A DNA stretch of 64,000 nucleotides from RAM1 sp041905405 (GCA_041905405.1 JAYRLC010000010.1:1-64000); one strand, 5' to 3'. Positions 49,577-63,086 are shown, counted from the first letter of the stretch. Made by a program: numbers and translations. Notes: generated from the letters alone by a model not told the origin.

Positions 49577-50457
49577 CGTGTCGTCTCCTGCGCGTCGGCC
49601 TGTAGGGGCATTGCTCCTGAAATTGTAGCGGCGAGCACCTTCAGTGCCCCCACGGTTTCACGCACGTCGTGCACGCGCACGATGGCGGCGCCGCGCTGCA
49701 CCGCCAGCACGGCGGCAGCAACACTGGCGGCCACCCGGTCATTCACAGGCAGCCCCGTCACCACGCCCAGGGACGACTTGCGCGACCAGCCGGCCAGCAC
49801 GGGGTAGCCGTCCTGCAGCAGTTCGGCCTGGCGTCCCAGCAATGCAAAGTTCTGCTCCACCGTCTTGCCGAAGCCGATGCCCGGATCCCACACGATCCGC
49901 GCCGCATCAACGCCGAGCGCCGCCAGCGCCTGCGACTGGGCCTGCAGAAAGGTCCGTACCTGCGGCACGGCGTCGCCCGCCATGGGCGAGCGCTGCATGG
50001 TCTGCGGCTCGCCGTGCATGTGCATCAGGCACACGCCGCAGCGCGCATGGGCGGCGACCGCCTCGCGCGCGCCCGCCTGGCGCAGGGCCCAGATGTCGTT
50101 GATGATGTCCGCGCCCAGGTCCAGCGCCCGGCCCATGACTTCTGGCTTGTAGGTATCCACAGAAACCGGCACGCCCAGGTGCACGGCTTCGCGCAGCACA
50201 GGCAGCACGCGGGCCAGTTCCTCGTCCAGCGGCACGGGCGCCGTGCCGGGGCGGCTGGACTCCCCGCCGATATCCAGAATGTCCGCGCCCTGCGCGACCA
50301 GGGCTTCGCAATGCGCAATGGCGCTGCCGGGCCCGGTATGCAGGCCACCGTCGGAAAACGAGTCGGGCGTGACGTTGACGATGCCCATGACACGCGGGCG
50401 GGACAGGTCGATCTGAAAGCGAGAGGTTTGCCAGAGCATGCGCGGATTGTGCTGCAT
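49573..50457 (-). CDS. folP: Dihydropteroate synthase
   Basis: 294 residues. It joins p-aminobenzoate to the pterin in folate synthesis and is the sulfonamide target. Motifs: VMGIVNVTPDSFSDGG, DILDIGGESSRPGT, VSVDTYKPEV, IVWDPGIGFGKTVEQN, GWSRKSSLG and IVRVHDV. Two close ATGs (50457 and 50439) are possible starts; the first is taken. It is followed by glmM; a terminator separates it from ftsH upstream. Confidence 0.96.
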   Translation of the reverse strand: MQHNPRMLWQTSRFQIDLSRPRVMGIVNVTPDSFSDGGLHTGPGSAIAHCEALVAQGADILDIGGESSRPGTAPVPLDEELARVLPVLREAVHLGVPVSVDTYKPEVMGRALDLGADIINDIWALRQAGAREAVAAHARCGVCLMHMHGEPQTMQRSPMAGDAVPQVRTFLQAQSQALAALGVDAARIVWDPGIGFGKTVEQNFALLGRQAELLQDGYPVLAGWSRKSSLGVVTGLPVNDRVAASVAAAVLAVQRGAAIVRVHDVRETVGALKVLAATISGAMPLQADAQETTR

Positions 50458-50467
50458 CGCGGCAATG

Positions 50468-50494
50468 AAAAAAGGGACCGCTAAGGTCCCTTTT
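50468..50494 (-). terminator. Intrinsic terminator of ftsH
   Basis: On the minus strand: AAAAGGGACC-TTAGC-GGTCCCTTTT continuing into six T residues, 20 bases after the ftsH stop and just before folP. Confidence 0.9.
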
Positions 50495-50513
50495 CATCCG
50501 TGGCCAAACAGCC

Positions 50514-52427
<1,914 letters not shown>

Positions 52428-52531
52428 CTGAGGCTCCGGAAGGAAGACTTGCTTTACTTGCGCCTCATTTTAGGACTTTCAAGCAATGAAACGATGCAAT
52501 TTCGCTACGGTAGCCATAGGACTAACGAGGC

Positions 52532-53197
52532 TTATGTCCCGCTTTTCTTCAGACCGATGCCGATCAGAAAGGTTTCCGAGGACTTGTCGCGCGACGCCTT
52601 GGGCTTGAATGGCTTGACGACCTTGAAGTGGGCACGGAACAGCGCCACCAGGGGGTCGTAGCCGCCACCATGGAACACCTTGGCCACCAGCGCCCCCTCT
52701 GGTTTGAGGTGATTCTGCGCAAATTCCACCGCCAGCTCGACCAGATGCTCCACGCGCGCTGCATCGGCAGACGCAATGCCCGACAGGTTGGGCGCCATGT
52801 CCGACACCACGACATCGGCCTTGCGGCCTGCCACTTCAGCCTCCAGCCGCTGCAGCACGTCGGCCTCGCGGAAATCCCCCTGGATGAAGGTCACGCCCTC
52901 GATGGGCTCCATGGGCAGGAGGTCCAGCGCAATGATGGCGCCGTTCAGCGCCCCCATCGCCGCGCCGGCAGGTGAGAGCTTTCGGCGTACATACTGACTC
53001 CACGCGCCGGGGGTCGAGCCCAGATCGACCACCAGGTGGCCCGGCCTGATCAGGCCCAGGGTTTCGTCGATCTCCCGCAGCTTGTAGGCGGCGCGGGCGC
53101 GGTAACCCTCTTTGGCCGCCAGTTTGACCCAGGGGTCGTTGATGTGGTCGTGCAGCCACGCCTTGTTGACCTTGCTGCTCTTGGTTTTGGCTTTCAT
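52532..53197 (-). CDS. rlmE: 23S rRNA 2'-O-methyltransferase (U2552), RlmE/FtsJ
   Basis: 221 residues. SAM motif LVVDLGSTPGAWSQYV, catalytic Lys-Asp-Lys-Glu set spread over KAWLHDHINDPWVKLA, VVVSDMAPNLSG and GALVAKVFHGGG. It methylates U2552 late in 50S assembly. The product is a heat-shock protein in E. coli and is linked to ftsH in the same way here. Its start is only 20 bp from the divergent yhbY start. Confidence 0.95.
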   Translation of the reverse strand: MKAKTKSSKVNKAWLHDHINDPWVKLAAKEGYRARAAYKLREIDETLGLIRPGHLVVDLGSTPGAWSQYVRRKLSPAGAAMGALNGAIIALDLLPMEPIEGVTFIQGDFREADVLQRLEAEVAGRKADVVVSDMAPNLSGIASADAARVEHLVELAVEFAQNHLKPEGALVAKVFHGGGYDPLVALFRAHFKVVKPFKPKASRDKSSETFLIGIGLKKSGT

Positions 53198-53205
53198 CCT
53201 GCCTC

Positions 53206-53211
53206 GATAAT
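53206..53211 (+). promoter_or_regulatory. -10 element GATAAT directly ahead of yhbY
   Basis: GATAAT ends six bases before the yhbY ATG, so transcription would begin at about the start codon. Only ACGGG plus one base lies between. TTGGTT (53181-53186) is a possible -35 at 19 bp. Confidence 0.4.
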
Positions 53212-53217
53212 ACGGGG

Positions 53218-53691
53218 ATGCCCCAGATTCAACTCACCATCGCCCAGCGCAAGGAACACCGCGCCGAGGCCCACCACCTGTCGCCGGTGGTCATGATCGG
53301 CAACGACGGCCTGACCCCCGCCGTCAAAAAGGAAACCGACGCCGCGCTGAACGCCCACGGCCTGATCAAGGTCCGCGTGCTCGGCGACGACCGCGAGCAG
53401 CGTGAAGCCATCTACCAGCAGCTTGCCGACGAGCTCAACGCCGCGCCCATCCAGCACATCGGCAAACTGCTGGTGCTGTGGCGCCCCAAGCCGGTCAAGG
53501 AGCGTGCCGAGGACGAGGACCGCAAGCCTGGTCCGCGCGACGTGAAGGTCATCAAATACAGCAGCAAGGGTGGACAACGCCCCGAAGTCAAAACTCTGCG
53601 CGTCCTGGGCAACCAGCGGCTCACGTCCGGCGGCCAGGTCAAGCGGGCCAAGCCCAAACAGAAATCTGTCAAGAAAACGCGCCTGGGCTGA
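53218..53691 (+). CDS. yhbY: CRS1-YhbY domain RNA-binding protein
   Basis: 157 residues, longer than E. coli YhbY (97). The CRM domain is at the N-terminus: MPQIQLTIAQRKEHRAEAHHL, VMIGNDGLTPAVKKE, LIKVRVLGDD, and QHIGKLLVLWRPKP. The extra C-terminal 60 residues are basic (many Lys and Arg), probably an RNA-binding tail. Family members associate with pre-50S particles, fitting the divergent rlmE gene. Confidence 0.92.
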   Translation: MPQIQLTIAQRKEHRAEAHHLSPVVMIGNDGLTPAVKKETDAALNAHGLIKVRVLGDDREQREAIYQQLADELNAAPIQHIGKLLVLWRPKPVKERAEDEDRKPGPRDVKVIKYSSKGGQRPEVKTLRVLGNQRLTSGGQVKRAKPKQKSVKKTRLG

Positions 53692-53709
53692 TACCGGCGA
53701 CGGCCGGGC

Positions 53710-54123
53710 TCAACCGGCGCGCCGCGGCAAACTCTTCCAGAGCGCCAGGCCTGCACAGGCCCACTGCAGCAGGTAGAGCACGCTGCCCAGGCTGTGCCAC
53801 AGCCTGAGGTTCTCGCGCGCGACGATGCGCGGGGCCACGGCGAACTCCACCAGCGCCGCGCACAGCAGGCCCGCCACCACCCAGGGCAGCGCATGGCGCG
53901 CCCATGCGGCCGTGTCGCCGCCCGGCTGGCGCGAGGCCATCAGCATCAGCATGCCGCACACCAGCGAGACCCAGGTCTGCGCCGTGAACAGCCTGGCCGC
54001 CATACCGCCGGCCATGGCCGGCGTGGGCAGGTGGGCAAACAGCAGGGGCACAACGACAAAACCCACGGCCGTCAGGCTGCCCCACCAGAGGGCAGCCGCC
54101 ATGACGGGCAGGCGTTCGCGCAT
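53710..54123 (-). CDS. DUF4149-type membrane protein
   Basis: 137 residues with four membrane helices (about 7-28, 44-62, 76-96, 113-131). The N-terminal ALWWGSLTAVGFVVVPLLFAHL is typical of a small family found beside greA in Burkholderiales. Function unknown. It starts 14 bases after greA and probably belongs to the same transcript. Confidence 0.75.
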   Translation of the reverse strand: MRERLPVMAAALWWGSLTAVGFVVVPLLFAHLPTPAMAGGMAARLFTAQTWVSLVCGMLMLMASRQPGGDTAAWARHALPWVVAGLLCAALVEFAVAPRIVARENLRLWHSLGSVLYLLQWACAGLALWKSLPRRAG

Positions 54124-54137
54124 GGGGTTTGAGCGTT

Positions 54138-54614
54138 CTAGAGGTATTGGACGGCGACGATTTCGTAGCGCTTGACGCCGCCGGGCGCCTGGACCTCGGC
54201 CGTGTCGCCTTCTTCCTTGCCGATCAGCGCACGCGCGATGGGACTGGAAATATTGACCAGGCCCAGCTTGAGGTCGGCCTCGTCCTCGCCCACGATCTGG
54301 TACTTGACCTGTTCGCCGGAGTTTTCGTCTTCCAGCTCGACCGTGGCGCCGAACACCACCTTGCCGCCAGCGTCCAGCTGGCTCGGGTCGATGACCTGCG
54401 CGGCCGAGAGCTTGCCTTCGATTTCCTGGATGCGGCCTTCGATGAAGCCCTGGCGGTCCTTGGCGGCGTCGTATTCGGCGTTTTCGCTCAGGTCGCCCTG
54501 CGCCCGCGCCTCGGCGATAGCATTGATGACCCAGGGGCGCTGCACGGTCTTGAGCTCATGCAATTCCGCCTTGAGCTTTTCCGCGCCGCGCTTGGTAATG
54601 GGGATAGTCGCCAT
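54138..54614 (-). CDS. greA: Transcription elongation factor GreA
   Basis: 158 residues from ATG 54614 (AGGAGAG upstream), the exact E. coli length; a start at 54629 is also open. The N-terminal coiled coil has the acidic tip AQGDLSENAEYDAAKDRQGF that enters the polymerase secondary channel. The C-terminal FKBP-like domain contains ISSPIARALIGKEEGDTAEV. It rescues backtracked polymerase by stimulating RNA cleavage. It follows carB, a common betaproteobacterial order. Confidence 0.97.
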   Translation of the reverse strand: MATIPITKRGAEKLKAELHELKTVQRPWVINAIAEARAQGDLSENAEYDAAKDRQGFIEGRIQEIEGKLSAAQVIDPSQLDAGGKVVFGATVELEDENSGEQVKYQIVGEDEADLKLGLVNISSPIARALIGKEEGDTAEVQAPGGVKRYEIVAVQYL

Positions 54615-54627
54615 TTGTCTCTCCTGC

Positions 54628-54660
54628 AAACAGAAACCGCCGGACGTTGCCGACCGGCGG
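54628..54660 (-). terminator. Terminator-like hairpin in the greA leader
   Basis: On the minus strand: CCGCCGG, 10-base loop, CCGGCGG (54660-54637), then TTTCTGTTT. It lies between a TATAAT (54678-54673) and the greA Shine-Dalgarno. It can end carB transcripts, attenuate greA, or both. In E. coli the greA leader contains a terminator producing short GraL RNAs. Confidence 0.65.
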
Positions 54661-54672
54661 TGGATGAGATGA

Positions 54673-54678
54673 ATTATA
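54673..54678 (-). promoter_or_regulatory. -10 TATAAT between carB and greA
   Basis: A perfect TATAAT 9 bases after the carB stop, giving a greA transcript that starts near 54666, six bases before the hairpin. No convincing -35 is seen. Confidence 0.5.
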
Positions 54679-54687
54679 GAAGGCGGG

Positions 54688-57909
<3,222 letters not shown>

Positions 57910-57926
57910 GTTCGCTCTCGCAGGAC

Positions 57927-57988
57927 CGCTCCAAGGGAGCGAAGGCCCCCTTGGGGGGCAGTGAAACGGCGAAGCCGTGAACGTGGGG
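57927..57988. repeat. Palindromic G/C-rich repeat element, copy 2, between carA and carB
   Basis: Three stems in a row: CGCTCC-AAG-GGAGCG (57927-57941), GCCCCC-TTG-GGGGGC (57945-57959), ACGGC-GAA-GCCGT (57966-57978), then AACGTGGGGG. It shares the CCCCC/GGGGG palindrome plus loop-forming stem layout with the element inside plcP. It fills most of the carA-carB gap and could influence relative expression. Confidence 0.7.
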
Positions 57989-57993
57989 GTTAG

Positions 57994-59157
57994 TCACTTC
58001 GCCTCCATCAGCTTGATGAAGCGATCGAAGAGGTAACTGATGTCGTGCGGCCCCGGCGAGGCTTCCGGGTGGCCCTGGAAGCAGAATGCGGGCCTGTCGG
58101 TGCGGGCCAGGCCCTGCAGCGTGTTGTCGAACAGGCTGATGTGCGTGGCGCGAAGATTGGCAGGCAAGGTTTTTTCGTCCACCGCAAAGCCGTGGTTCTG
58201 GCTGGTGATGCTGACGCGGCCCGTGTCCAGGTCCTTGACCGGGTGGTTGGCGCCGTGGTGGCCGAACTTCATCTTGAAGGTCTTGGCGCCGGAAGCCAGC
58301 GCCATGATCTGGTGGCCCAGGCAGATGCCGAAGGTCGGCACGCCCGCGTCGATCACTGCGCGCGTGGCGGCAATGGCGTAGTCGCAGGGCTCCGGGTCCC
58401 CCGGACCGTTGGAAAGGAACACGCCGTCGGGCTTGAGCGCCAGCACGTCCTTGGCCGGCGTCTGTGCCGGCACCACCGTGACCTTGCAGCCGCGCTCGGC
58501 CAGCATGCGCAGGATGTTTTTCTTCACGCCGTAGTCAAAGGCGACCACATGAAAGCGTGGCGCGGCCTGGGTGCCGTAGCCACTGCCCAGCTTCCACTCG
58601 GTCTGGGTCCATTCGTACGGCTTGGTGACGGACACGACCTTGGCCAGGTCCAGGCCCGACATGTTCGGCGCGGCCTTGGCGGCGGCGACGGCCTTGTCGA
58701 TCTGTGCCTGCGTCACGGCCTCGCCAGCCGGCAGGCCGACGATGCAGCCGTTCTGCGCGCCCCTGGTGCGCAGCAGGCGCGTGAGCTTTCGGGTGTCGAT
58801 GTTGGCGATGGCAACCGTGTTTTCCTTGACCAGGTACTGCGACAGGGTCATGGATGAACGGAAGTTGCTGGCCAGAAGCGGCAGGTCCTTGATGACCAGG
58901 CCTGCGGCGTGGACCTTGTCGGCTTCGATGTCCTCGGCGTTGACACCGTAGTTGCCGATGTGCGGATACGTGAGCGTCACGATCTGCTGGCAGTAGCTCG
59001 GGTCGGTGAGGATTTCCTGGTAGCCGGTGATGGCGGTGTTGAACACCACTTCGCCGGTGGTGGAGCCGGTGGCTCCGATCGAATTGCCGAGAAAGACCGT
59101 GCCGTCAGCGAGCGCCAGGATGGCGTGGGGGGCGGTTCCCTGGAGGGACAAAAGCAC
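57994..59157 (-). CDS. carA: Carbamoyl-phosphate synthase small subunit (glutaminase)
   Basis: 387 residues from GTG 59157, with GGAG eight bases upstream; an in-frame codon at 59199 is less likely. Class I glutamine amidotransferase: nucleophile Cys in TFGICLGHQIMAL, His and Glu in CFQGHPEASPGP. The N-terminal part has LADGTVFLGNSIG and GEVVFNTAITGYQEIL. It supplies ammonia to CarB. The leader is about 117 nt if the TATAAT at 59281 is used. Confidence 0.97.
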   Translation of the reverse strand: MLLSLQGTAPHAILALADGTVFLGNSIGATGSTTGEVVFNTAITGYQEILTDPSYCQQIVTLTYPHIGNYGVNAEDIEADKVHAAGLVIKDLPLLASNFRSSMTLSQYLVKENTVAIANIDTRKLTRLLRTRGAQNGCIVGLPAGEAVTQAQIDKAVAAAKAAPNMSGLDLAKVVSVTKPYEWTQTEWKLGSGYGTQAAPRFHVVAFDYGVKKNILRMLAERGCKVTVVPAQTPAKDVLALKPDGVFLSNGPGDPEPCDYAIAATRAVIDAGVPTFGICLGHQIMALASGAKTFKMKFGHHGANHPVKDLDTGRVSITSQNHGFAVDEKTLPANLRATHISLFDNTLQGLARTDRPAFCFQGHPEASPGPHDISYLFDRFIKLMEAK

Positions 59158-59179
59158 TGGGTTCTCCGGATGGTTACGG

Positions 59180-59286
59180 GTACGCCCAAACGCGCTCAAG
59201 AGGGTTCTCTCGTTGCGGCTTTTGTAGGGAAGAGGCTTGAATGCGCTAGGCGTACGGGGGGGTTTGCGGGAAAGCCCCTGATTATA
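59180..59286 (-). promoter_or_regulatory. carA promoter (-10 TATAAT) and structured leader
   Basis: TATAAT on the minus strand (59286-59281) would start a 117-nt leader. In it GTACGCC-TA-GCGC (59255-59243) can pair with GCGCG-TTT-GGGCGTAC (59195-59180), a long-range stem ending about 23 nt before the GTG start. No T-rich terminator follows, so if regulatory it would act on translation. The -35 is weak. Confidence 0.4.
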
Positions 59287-59334
59287 GCCGCAGCGCGCGC
59301 CCTTCGCTCATGCGCAACGGGCATAAACCCTCAT

Positions 59335-60114
59335 TCAACGGGTATTGGCGACGGCGCTTGCATGAAGGCAAATGGCGGCGGCCGCCGCCACGTTGAGCGA
59401 CTCTTCACCGCCCGGCTGGCCAATGCGCACCGCCAGGCTGGCCATGCCTGCCAAGGTGTCGCTCACGCCCTGCCCTTCGTGCCCCAAGGCCCACGCGCAG
59501 GGCCAGGGCAGCTTTTGCCGCTGGACGAGTTCGCCCTGATGGGAGCTGGTCACGATGACCGGCACCGCCAGCATGTCGAGTGCGGACGGCTCCACGCCCT
59601 CGACCAGCGTGAGTGCGAAATGCGCGCCCATGCCGGCCCGCAAAACCTTGGGGCTCCACAGCGCCGCCGTTCCCTTCAGCGCAATGACCTGTGTGAAGCC
59701 AAACGCGGCAGCGCTGCGCAGGATGGAACCGACATTGCCTGCGTCCTGCACCCGGTCCAGGATCACGCTGGCGGCCAGCGGTTCGATGGCCGGCGTCACT
59801 GGCAGTTCCAGTACAAAGCCCATGCGCGCGGGTGACTCCAGCGCACTGATGCCGGCCCACAGCGGATCGGCGACCACGATGTTTTTCGCGCCGGTGCGTC
59901 CGTAGTCTCCGCTGAATGCGGGCCATGCCGATTCACAGAACAACGCCAGCGCGGGCTTGAACCCTCGCGCCAGGGCCGCGCGGCACAGGTGGTCGCCCTC
60001 CAGCCACACCCTGCCCTGCCGGCGATAGGCCGTGGCGTCCTGCGTCAGGCGGCGCAGATCCTTGAGCAGCGCGTTGTCACGGGACGTGATGTGCGTGACG
60101 GCGTGGGATGTCAT
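59335..60114 (-). CDS. TrmH/SpoU-family RNA 2'-O-methyltransferase
   Basis: 259 residues. Trefoil-knot (SPOUT) motifs: ASVILDRVQDAGNVGSILRSAAAFG (motif 1), SHQGELVQRQKLPWPCAWALGHEGQGV (motif 2) and IGQPGGEESLNVAAAAAICLH (motif 3). The N-terminal substrate-binding part (DNALLKDLRRL) is typical of RlmB/TrmH-like enzymes acting on rRNA or tRNA; the target is not clear. ATGA overlap with rnhB makes it last in the lpx operon. Confidence 0.9.
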   Translation of the reverse strand: MTSHAVTHITSRDNALLKDLRRLTQDATAYRRQGRVWLEGDHLCRAALARGFKPALALFCESAWPAFSGDYGRTGAKNIVVADPLWAGISALESPARMGFVLELPVTPAIEPLAASVILDRVQDAGNVGSILRSAAAFGFTQVIALKGTAALWSPKVLRAGMGAHFALTLVEGVEPSALDMLAVPVIVTSSHQGELVQRQKLPWPCAWALGHEGQGVSDTLAGMASLAVRIGQPGGEESLNVAAAAAICLHASAVANTR

Positions 60115-60728
60115 CGCAGCATGACCGCCACCGGCGCGAAGGACTTGCGGTGCTGCGGACAGGCACCATGTTCGCGCAACGCAGCCAGGTGCTCGGCCGT
60201 TCCGTAACCCTTGTGGCCGTCAAAGCCGTACTGCGGATACTGCTGGTGAAACTCGATGCACCAGCGGTCACGATGCACCTTGGCCAGAATAGAGGCCGCC
60301 GAGATCGCCTTGACCTTGGCATCGCCCTTGACGATGGCTTCAGCCAGCACGTCCAGCCGCGGCAGGCGGTTGCCATCCACCAGCACCTTGATGGGCTTCA
60401 GGCGCAGCCCCTCCACCGCCCGGCGCATGGCCAGCATGGTGGCTTCCAGAATGTTGAGCGCGTCGATCTCCTCCACACTGGCTTCCCCGATGGAACAGCA
60501 CAGCGCCTTGGCACGGATTTCGTCGTAGAGTTTTTCGCGGCGCAACGGCGTCAGCGTCTTGGAATCGGCCAGGCCCTGGATTGGCTGCATGTCGTCCAGA
60601 ATGACCGCGGCGGCCACGACCGGGCCCGCCAGCGGGCCACGGCCGGCCTCGTCCACGCCGGCCATCAGGCCGGGGGCGTCCCAGGCCAGGGGCGCCTGCT
60701 CAGCTTTCAAAAACTTTCTGGATCGCAT
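60111..60728 (-). CDS. rnhB: Ribonuclease HII
   Basis: 205 residues from ATG 60728, which overlaps lpxB by 29 bp; a TTG at 60707 (giving LKAEQAPLAW) is an alternative. Catalytic acids: MAGVDEAGRGPLAGPVVAAA (Asp, Glu), VLVDGNRLP (Asp), and later ASILAKVHRDRW (Asp). It nicks DNA at misincorporated ribonucleotides. It completes the conserved lpxA-lpxB-rnhB order. Confidence 0.95.
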   Translation of the reverse strand: MRSRKFLKAEQAPLAWDAPGLMAGVDEAGRGPLAGPVVAAAVILDDMQPIQGLADSKTLTPLRREKLYDEIRAKALCCSIGEASVEEIDALNILEATMLAMRRAVEGLRLKPIKVLVDGNRLPRLDVLAEAIVKGDAKVKAISAASILAKVHRDRWCIEFHQQYPQYGFDGHKGYGTAEHLAALREHGACPQHRKSFAPVAVMLR

Positions 60729-61836
60729 CGGTCGCAAGTGTCGCAGTGTCCCGCCGCAGTTCGTGGTGCAGCGCGGTGAAGCGCCGCTGCAGCCCGCTGA
60801 TTCTCTCAGGAGCATCCAGCCACGCCAAGACCGCGTCGGCCATTGCCCGGGGAGTGGCGGCGTCCTGCAGCAGCTCGGGCACGACGAAGTCGCCGCACAA
60901 GATGTTGGGCAACCCGACCCAGGGCTGCAGCTTCTTGCGGCGCATGATCTGCCAGGACAGCCAGTTCATGTTGTAGGCAATGACCATGGGCCGCTTGAAA
61001 AGCGCCGCCTCCAGCGTGGCGGTGCCGCTGGCAATCAGCGTCACGTCACAGGCGGCCAGCGCCGCATGGGACTGGCCGTCCAGCACCTGCAGGCTTGCGG
61101 TCAGGCCCGCAGCCCGCACCTGCGCCTCGATTCCAGCACGCAAGGCGCCCACCGCCGGAAGCACGAAGCGGGTATCTGGCCGCGCAGCCAGGACCAGCTT
61201 CACCGCCCGCAGGAAACGCCCGGAGAGGTACTTGATCTCGGACTGCCGGCTGCCCGGCAGCACGGCCACCACTGTCTGGCTGTCCCGCAGCCCTAGCAGC
61301 CGGCGCGCGCCGGCCCGGTCGGGCTCCATCGGAATGACATCCGCCAATGGATGCCCCACATAAGTCGCGGCGATGCCATGAGCGGCCAGCAGCGCCGGTT
61401 CGAACGGAAAGATGCACAGCACATGGTCGACGCTGCGCCGTATCTTCTCGACGCGGTCCGCACGCCAGGCCCAGATGGACGGGCAGACGAAATGGACCGT
61501 TCGCACGCCCTGCGCCTTCAGCGCCGCTTCCAGATCGAGATTGAAGTCAGGGGCGTCGACACCGATGAACACGTCGGGCCGGTCCGCCAGCAGCCTTTGC
61601 AGCAGCTGCTTGCGGATACCCACGATTTCGCGGTAATGCCGCAAGACCTCGACATAGCCACGCACGGCCAGTTTGTCGTACGGCCACCAGGCCTGGAAGC
61701 CGCGCTGGGCCATGCGCGGTCCGCCGATGCCTGACACCCGCAGCGACGGCCAGCGCCGCTGCATGCCGTCCAGCAGCAAACCGGCGAGCAGGTCGCCGGA
61801 AGCCTCGCCAGCAACCATGCTCACCGCGGGTTGCAT
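60700..61836 (-). CDS. lpxB: Lipid-A-disaccharide synthase
   Basis: 378 residues, GT19 family. SMVAGEASGDLLAGLLL at the N-terminus, then GIGGPRMAQRGFQAW, PDVFIGVDAPDFNL, FVCPSIWAWRADRVEKI, TYVGHPLAD, VLPGSRQSEIKYL and ASGTATLEAALFKRPMVIAYN. It joins UDP-diacylglucosamine and lipid X. It begins four bases after the lpxA stop. Confidence 0.97.
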   Translation of the reverse strand: MQPAVSMVAGEASGDLLAGLLLDGMQRRWPSLRVSGIGGPRMAQRGFQAWWPYDKLAVRGYVEVLRHYREIVGIRKQLLQRLLADRPDVFIGVDAPDFNLDLEAALKAQGVRTVHFVCPSIWAWRADRVEKIRRSVDHVLCIFPFEPALLAAHGIAATYVGHPLADVIPMEPDRAGARRLLGLRDSQTVVAVLPGSRQSEIKYLSGRFLRAVKLVLAARPDTRFVLPAVGALRAGIEAQVRAAGLTASLQVLDGQSHAALAACDVTLIASGTATLEAALFKRPMVIAYNMNWLSWQIMRRKKLQPWVGLPNILCGDFVVPELLQDAATPRAMADAVLAWLDAPERISGLQRRFTALHHELRRDTATLATDAIQKVFES

Positions 61837-61840
61837 GGCC

Positions 61841-62635
61841 CTAGCGGACGATACCGCGCTGCGGCGGGGTGCTGCGAAGGAAGTCCAGCATCATCTGGAC
61901 GTCGGGCTGCGCTTCGGGCGTGGCCTGCACGAGCGCCCCGATACGCTCCTGGGCCTGCTCCAGCGTGAGGCCGTCGCGGTACAACGCCTTGTGCATGGCC
62001 TTGACGGCGGCAATGCGCGCAGCCGTGAAGCCCCGTCGCCGCAGACCTTCGAAGTTCATGGACCGGGCCTGTGCCGGCTGGCCCTGGCTCATGACGAAAG
62101 GGGGCTGGTCGGCGAACAGCAGCGAGCACATGGCCGTCATGCCGTGCGCGCCGATCCGCACGAACTGGTGCACGACGGTGAAGCCGCCCAGGATCACCCA
62201 GTCTCCGACTTCCACGTGGCCCGCGAGCTGGCTGTTGTTGGCAAAGATCGTGTGGTTGCCCACCAGGCAGTCGTGCGCAAGGTGCACGTAGGCCATGATC
62301 CAGTTGTCGTCGCCCACCCGCGTCACTGCCCCCCCGCCCGGGGAGCCGATGTTGAACGTGCAGAACTCGCGGATCGTGTTGCGGTCGCCAATGATCAGCT
62401 CACAGGGCTCGCCTGCGTATTTCTTGTCCTGGGGGACCGCACCGAGAGAATTGAACTGGAAGATGCGGTTGTCACGGCCGATGGTCGTGTGCCCCTCGAT
62501 CACGCAATGCGCGCCGATGGTCGTACCGGCCCCGACCTTCACGTGAGGGCCGATGACGGTGTACGGCCCCACGCTGACCGAGCTGTCGAGCTGCGCCGAG
62601 GGGTCGACCAGCGCCGTGGGATGGATGAGGCTCAT
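61841..62635 (-). CDS. lpxA: UDP-N-acetylglucosamine acyltransferase
   Basis: 264 residues (E. coli 262). Left-handed beta-helix of hexapeptide repeats, starting IHPTALVDPSAQLDSSVSVG, with the catalytic His in MAYVHLAHDCLVGNH and the C-terminal helical domain beginning RSMNFEGLRRRGF. First step of lipid A synthesis, with acyl-ACP from the same pool that FabZ handles. It lies 10 bases after fabZ. Confidence 0.97.
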   Translation of the reverse strand: MSLIHPTALVDPSAQLDSSVSVGPYTVIGPHVKVGAGTTIGAHCVIEGHTTIGRDNRIFQFNSLGAVPQDKKYAGEPCELIIGDRNTIREFCTFNIGSPGGGAVTRVGDDNWIMAYVHLAHDCLVGNHTIFANNSQLAGHVEVGDWVILGGFTVVHQFVRIGAHGMTAMCSLLFADQPPFVMSQGQPAQARSMNFEGLRRRGFTAARIAAVKAMHKALYRDGLTLEQAQERIGALVQATPEAQPDVQMMLDFLRSTPPQRGIVR

Positions 62636-62645
62636 GTCCCTGCGT

Positions 62646-63086
62646 TCAGGCGATAGACCGCATGGTGCACATCAGTTCGGCCTCGCAGGCCACTTCGTCG
62701 CCCACGCGCGTGACGCCCTTGAACTTGAAGATGCCCGCCTTCATGCGGTCCAGCGTCACGTCCATGACAAGCTGGTCGCCAGGCTCCACGGGCCGCTTGA
62801 AACGCGCGCCGTCGATGCCGGCAAAGTAGTAAACGGTTTTGTCGTCGGGCGTGACACCGACTGTGTCGAAGGCCAGAAGCGCAGCGGCCTGGGCCATGGC
62901 TTCGAGCATCAGCACGCCGGGCATGACCGGCCGGTGCGGAAAATGGCCGGTGAAAAACGGCTCGTTGATCGTCACGTTCTTCAGCGCCTTGATGCGCTTG
63001 CCCTTTTCGAGCTCCAGCACGCGATCCACCAGCAGAATGGGATAGCGGTGCGGCAGCTGTTTGAGGATCTGGTGGATGTCCATCAT
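62646..63086 (-). CDS. fabZ: 3-hydroxyacyl-ACP dehydratase FabZ
   Basis: 146 residues, hot-dog fold. Active site: His in FFTGHFPHRPVMPGVLMLEAMAQ (read in two parts, GHFPHRPVMPG then the Glu of MLEAMAQ). MMDIHQILKQLPHRYPILLVD is the standard N-terminus. It competes with LpxA/LpxD for 3-hydroxyacyl-ACP, which explains its place in the lipid A operon. ATGA overlap with lpxD. Confidence 0.97.
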   Translation of the reverse strand: MMDIHQILKQLPHRYPILLVDRVLELEKGKRIKALKNVTINEPFFTGHFPHRPVMPGVLMLEAMAQAAALLAFDTVGVTPDDKTVYYFAGIDGARFKRPVEPGDQLVMDVTLDRMKAGIFKFKGVTRVGDEVACEAELMCTMRSIA

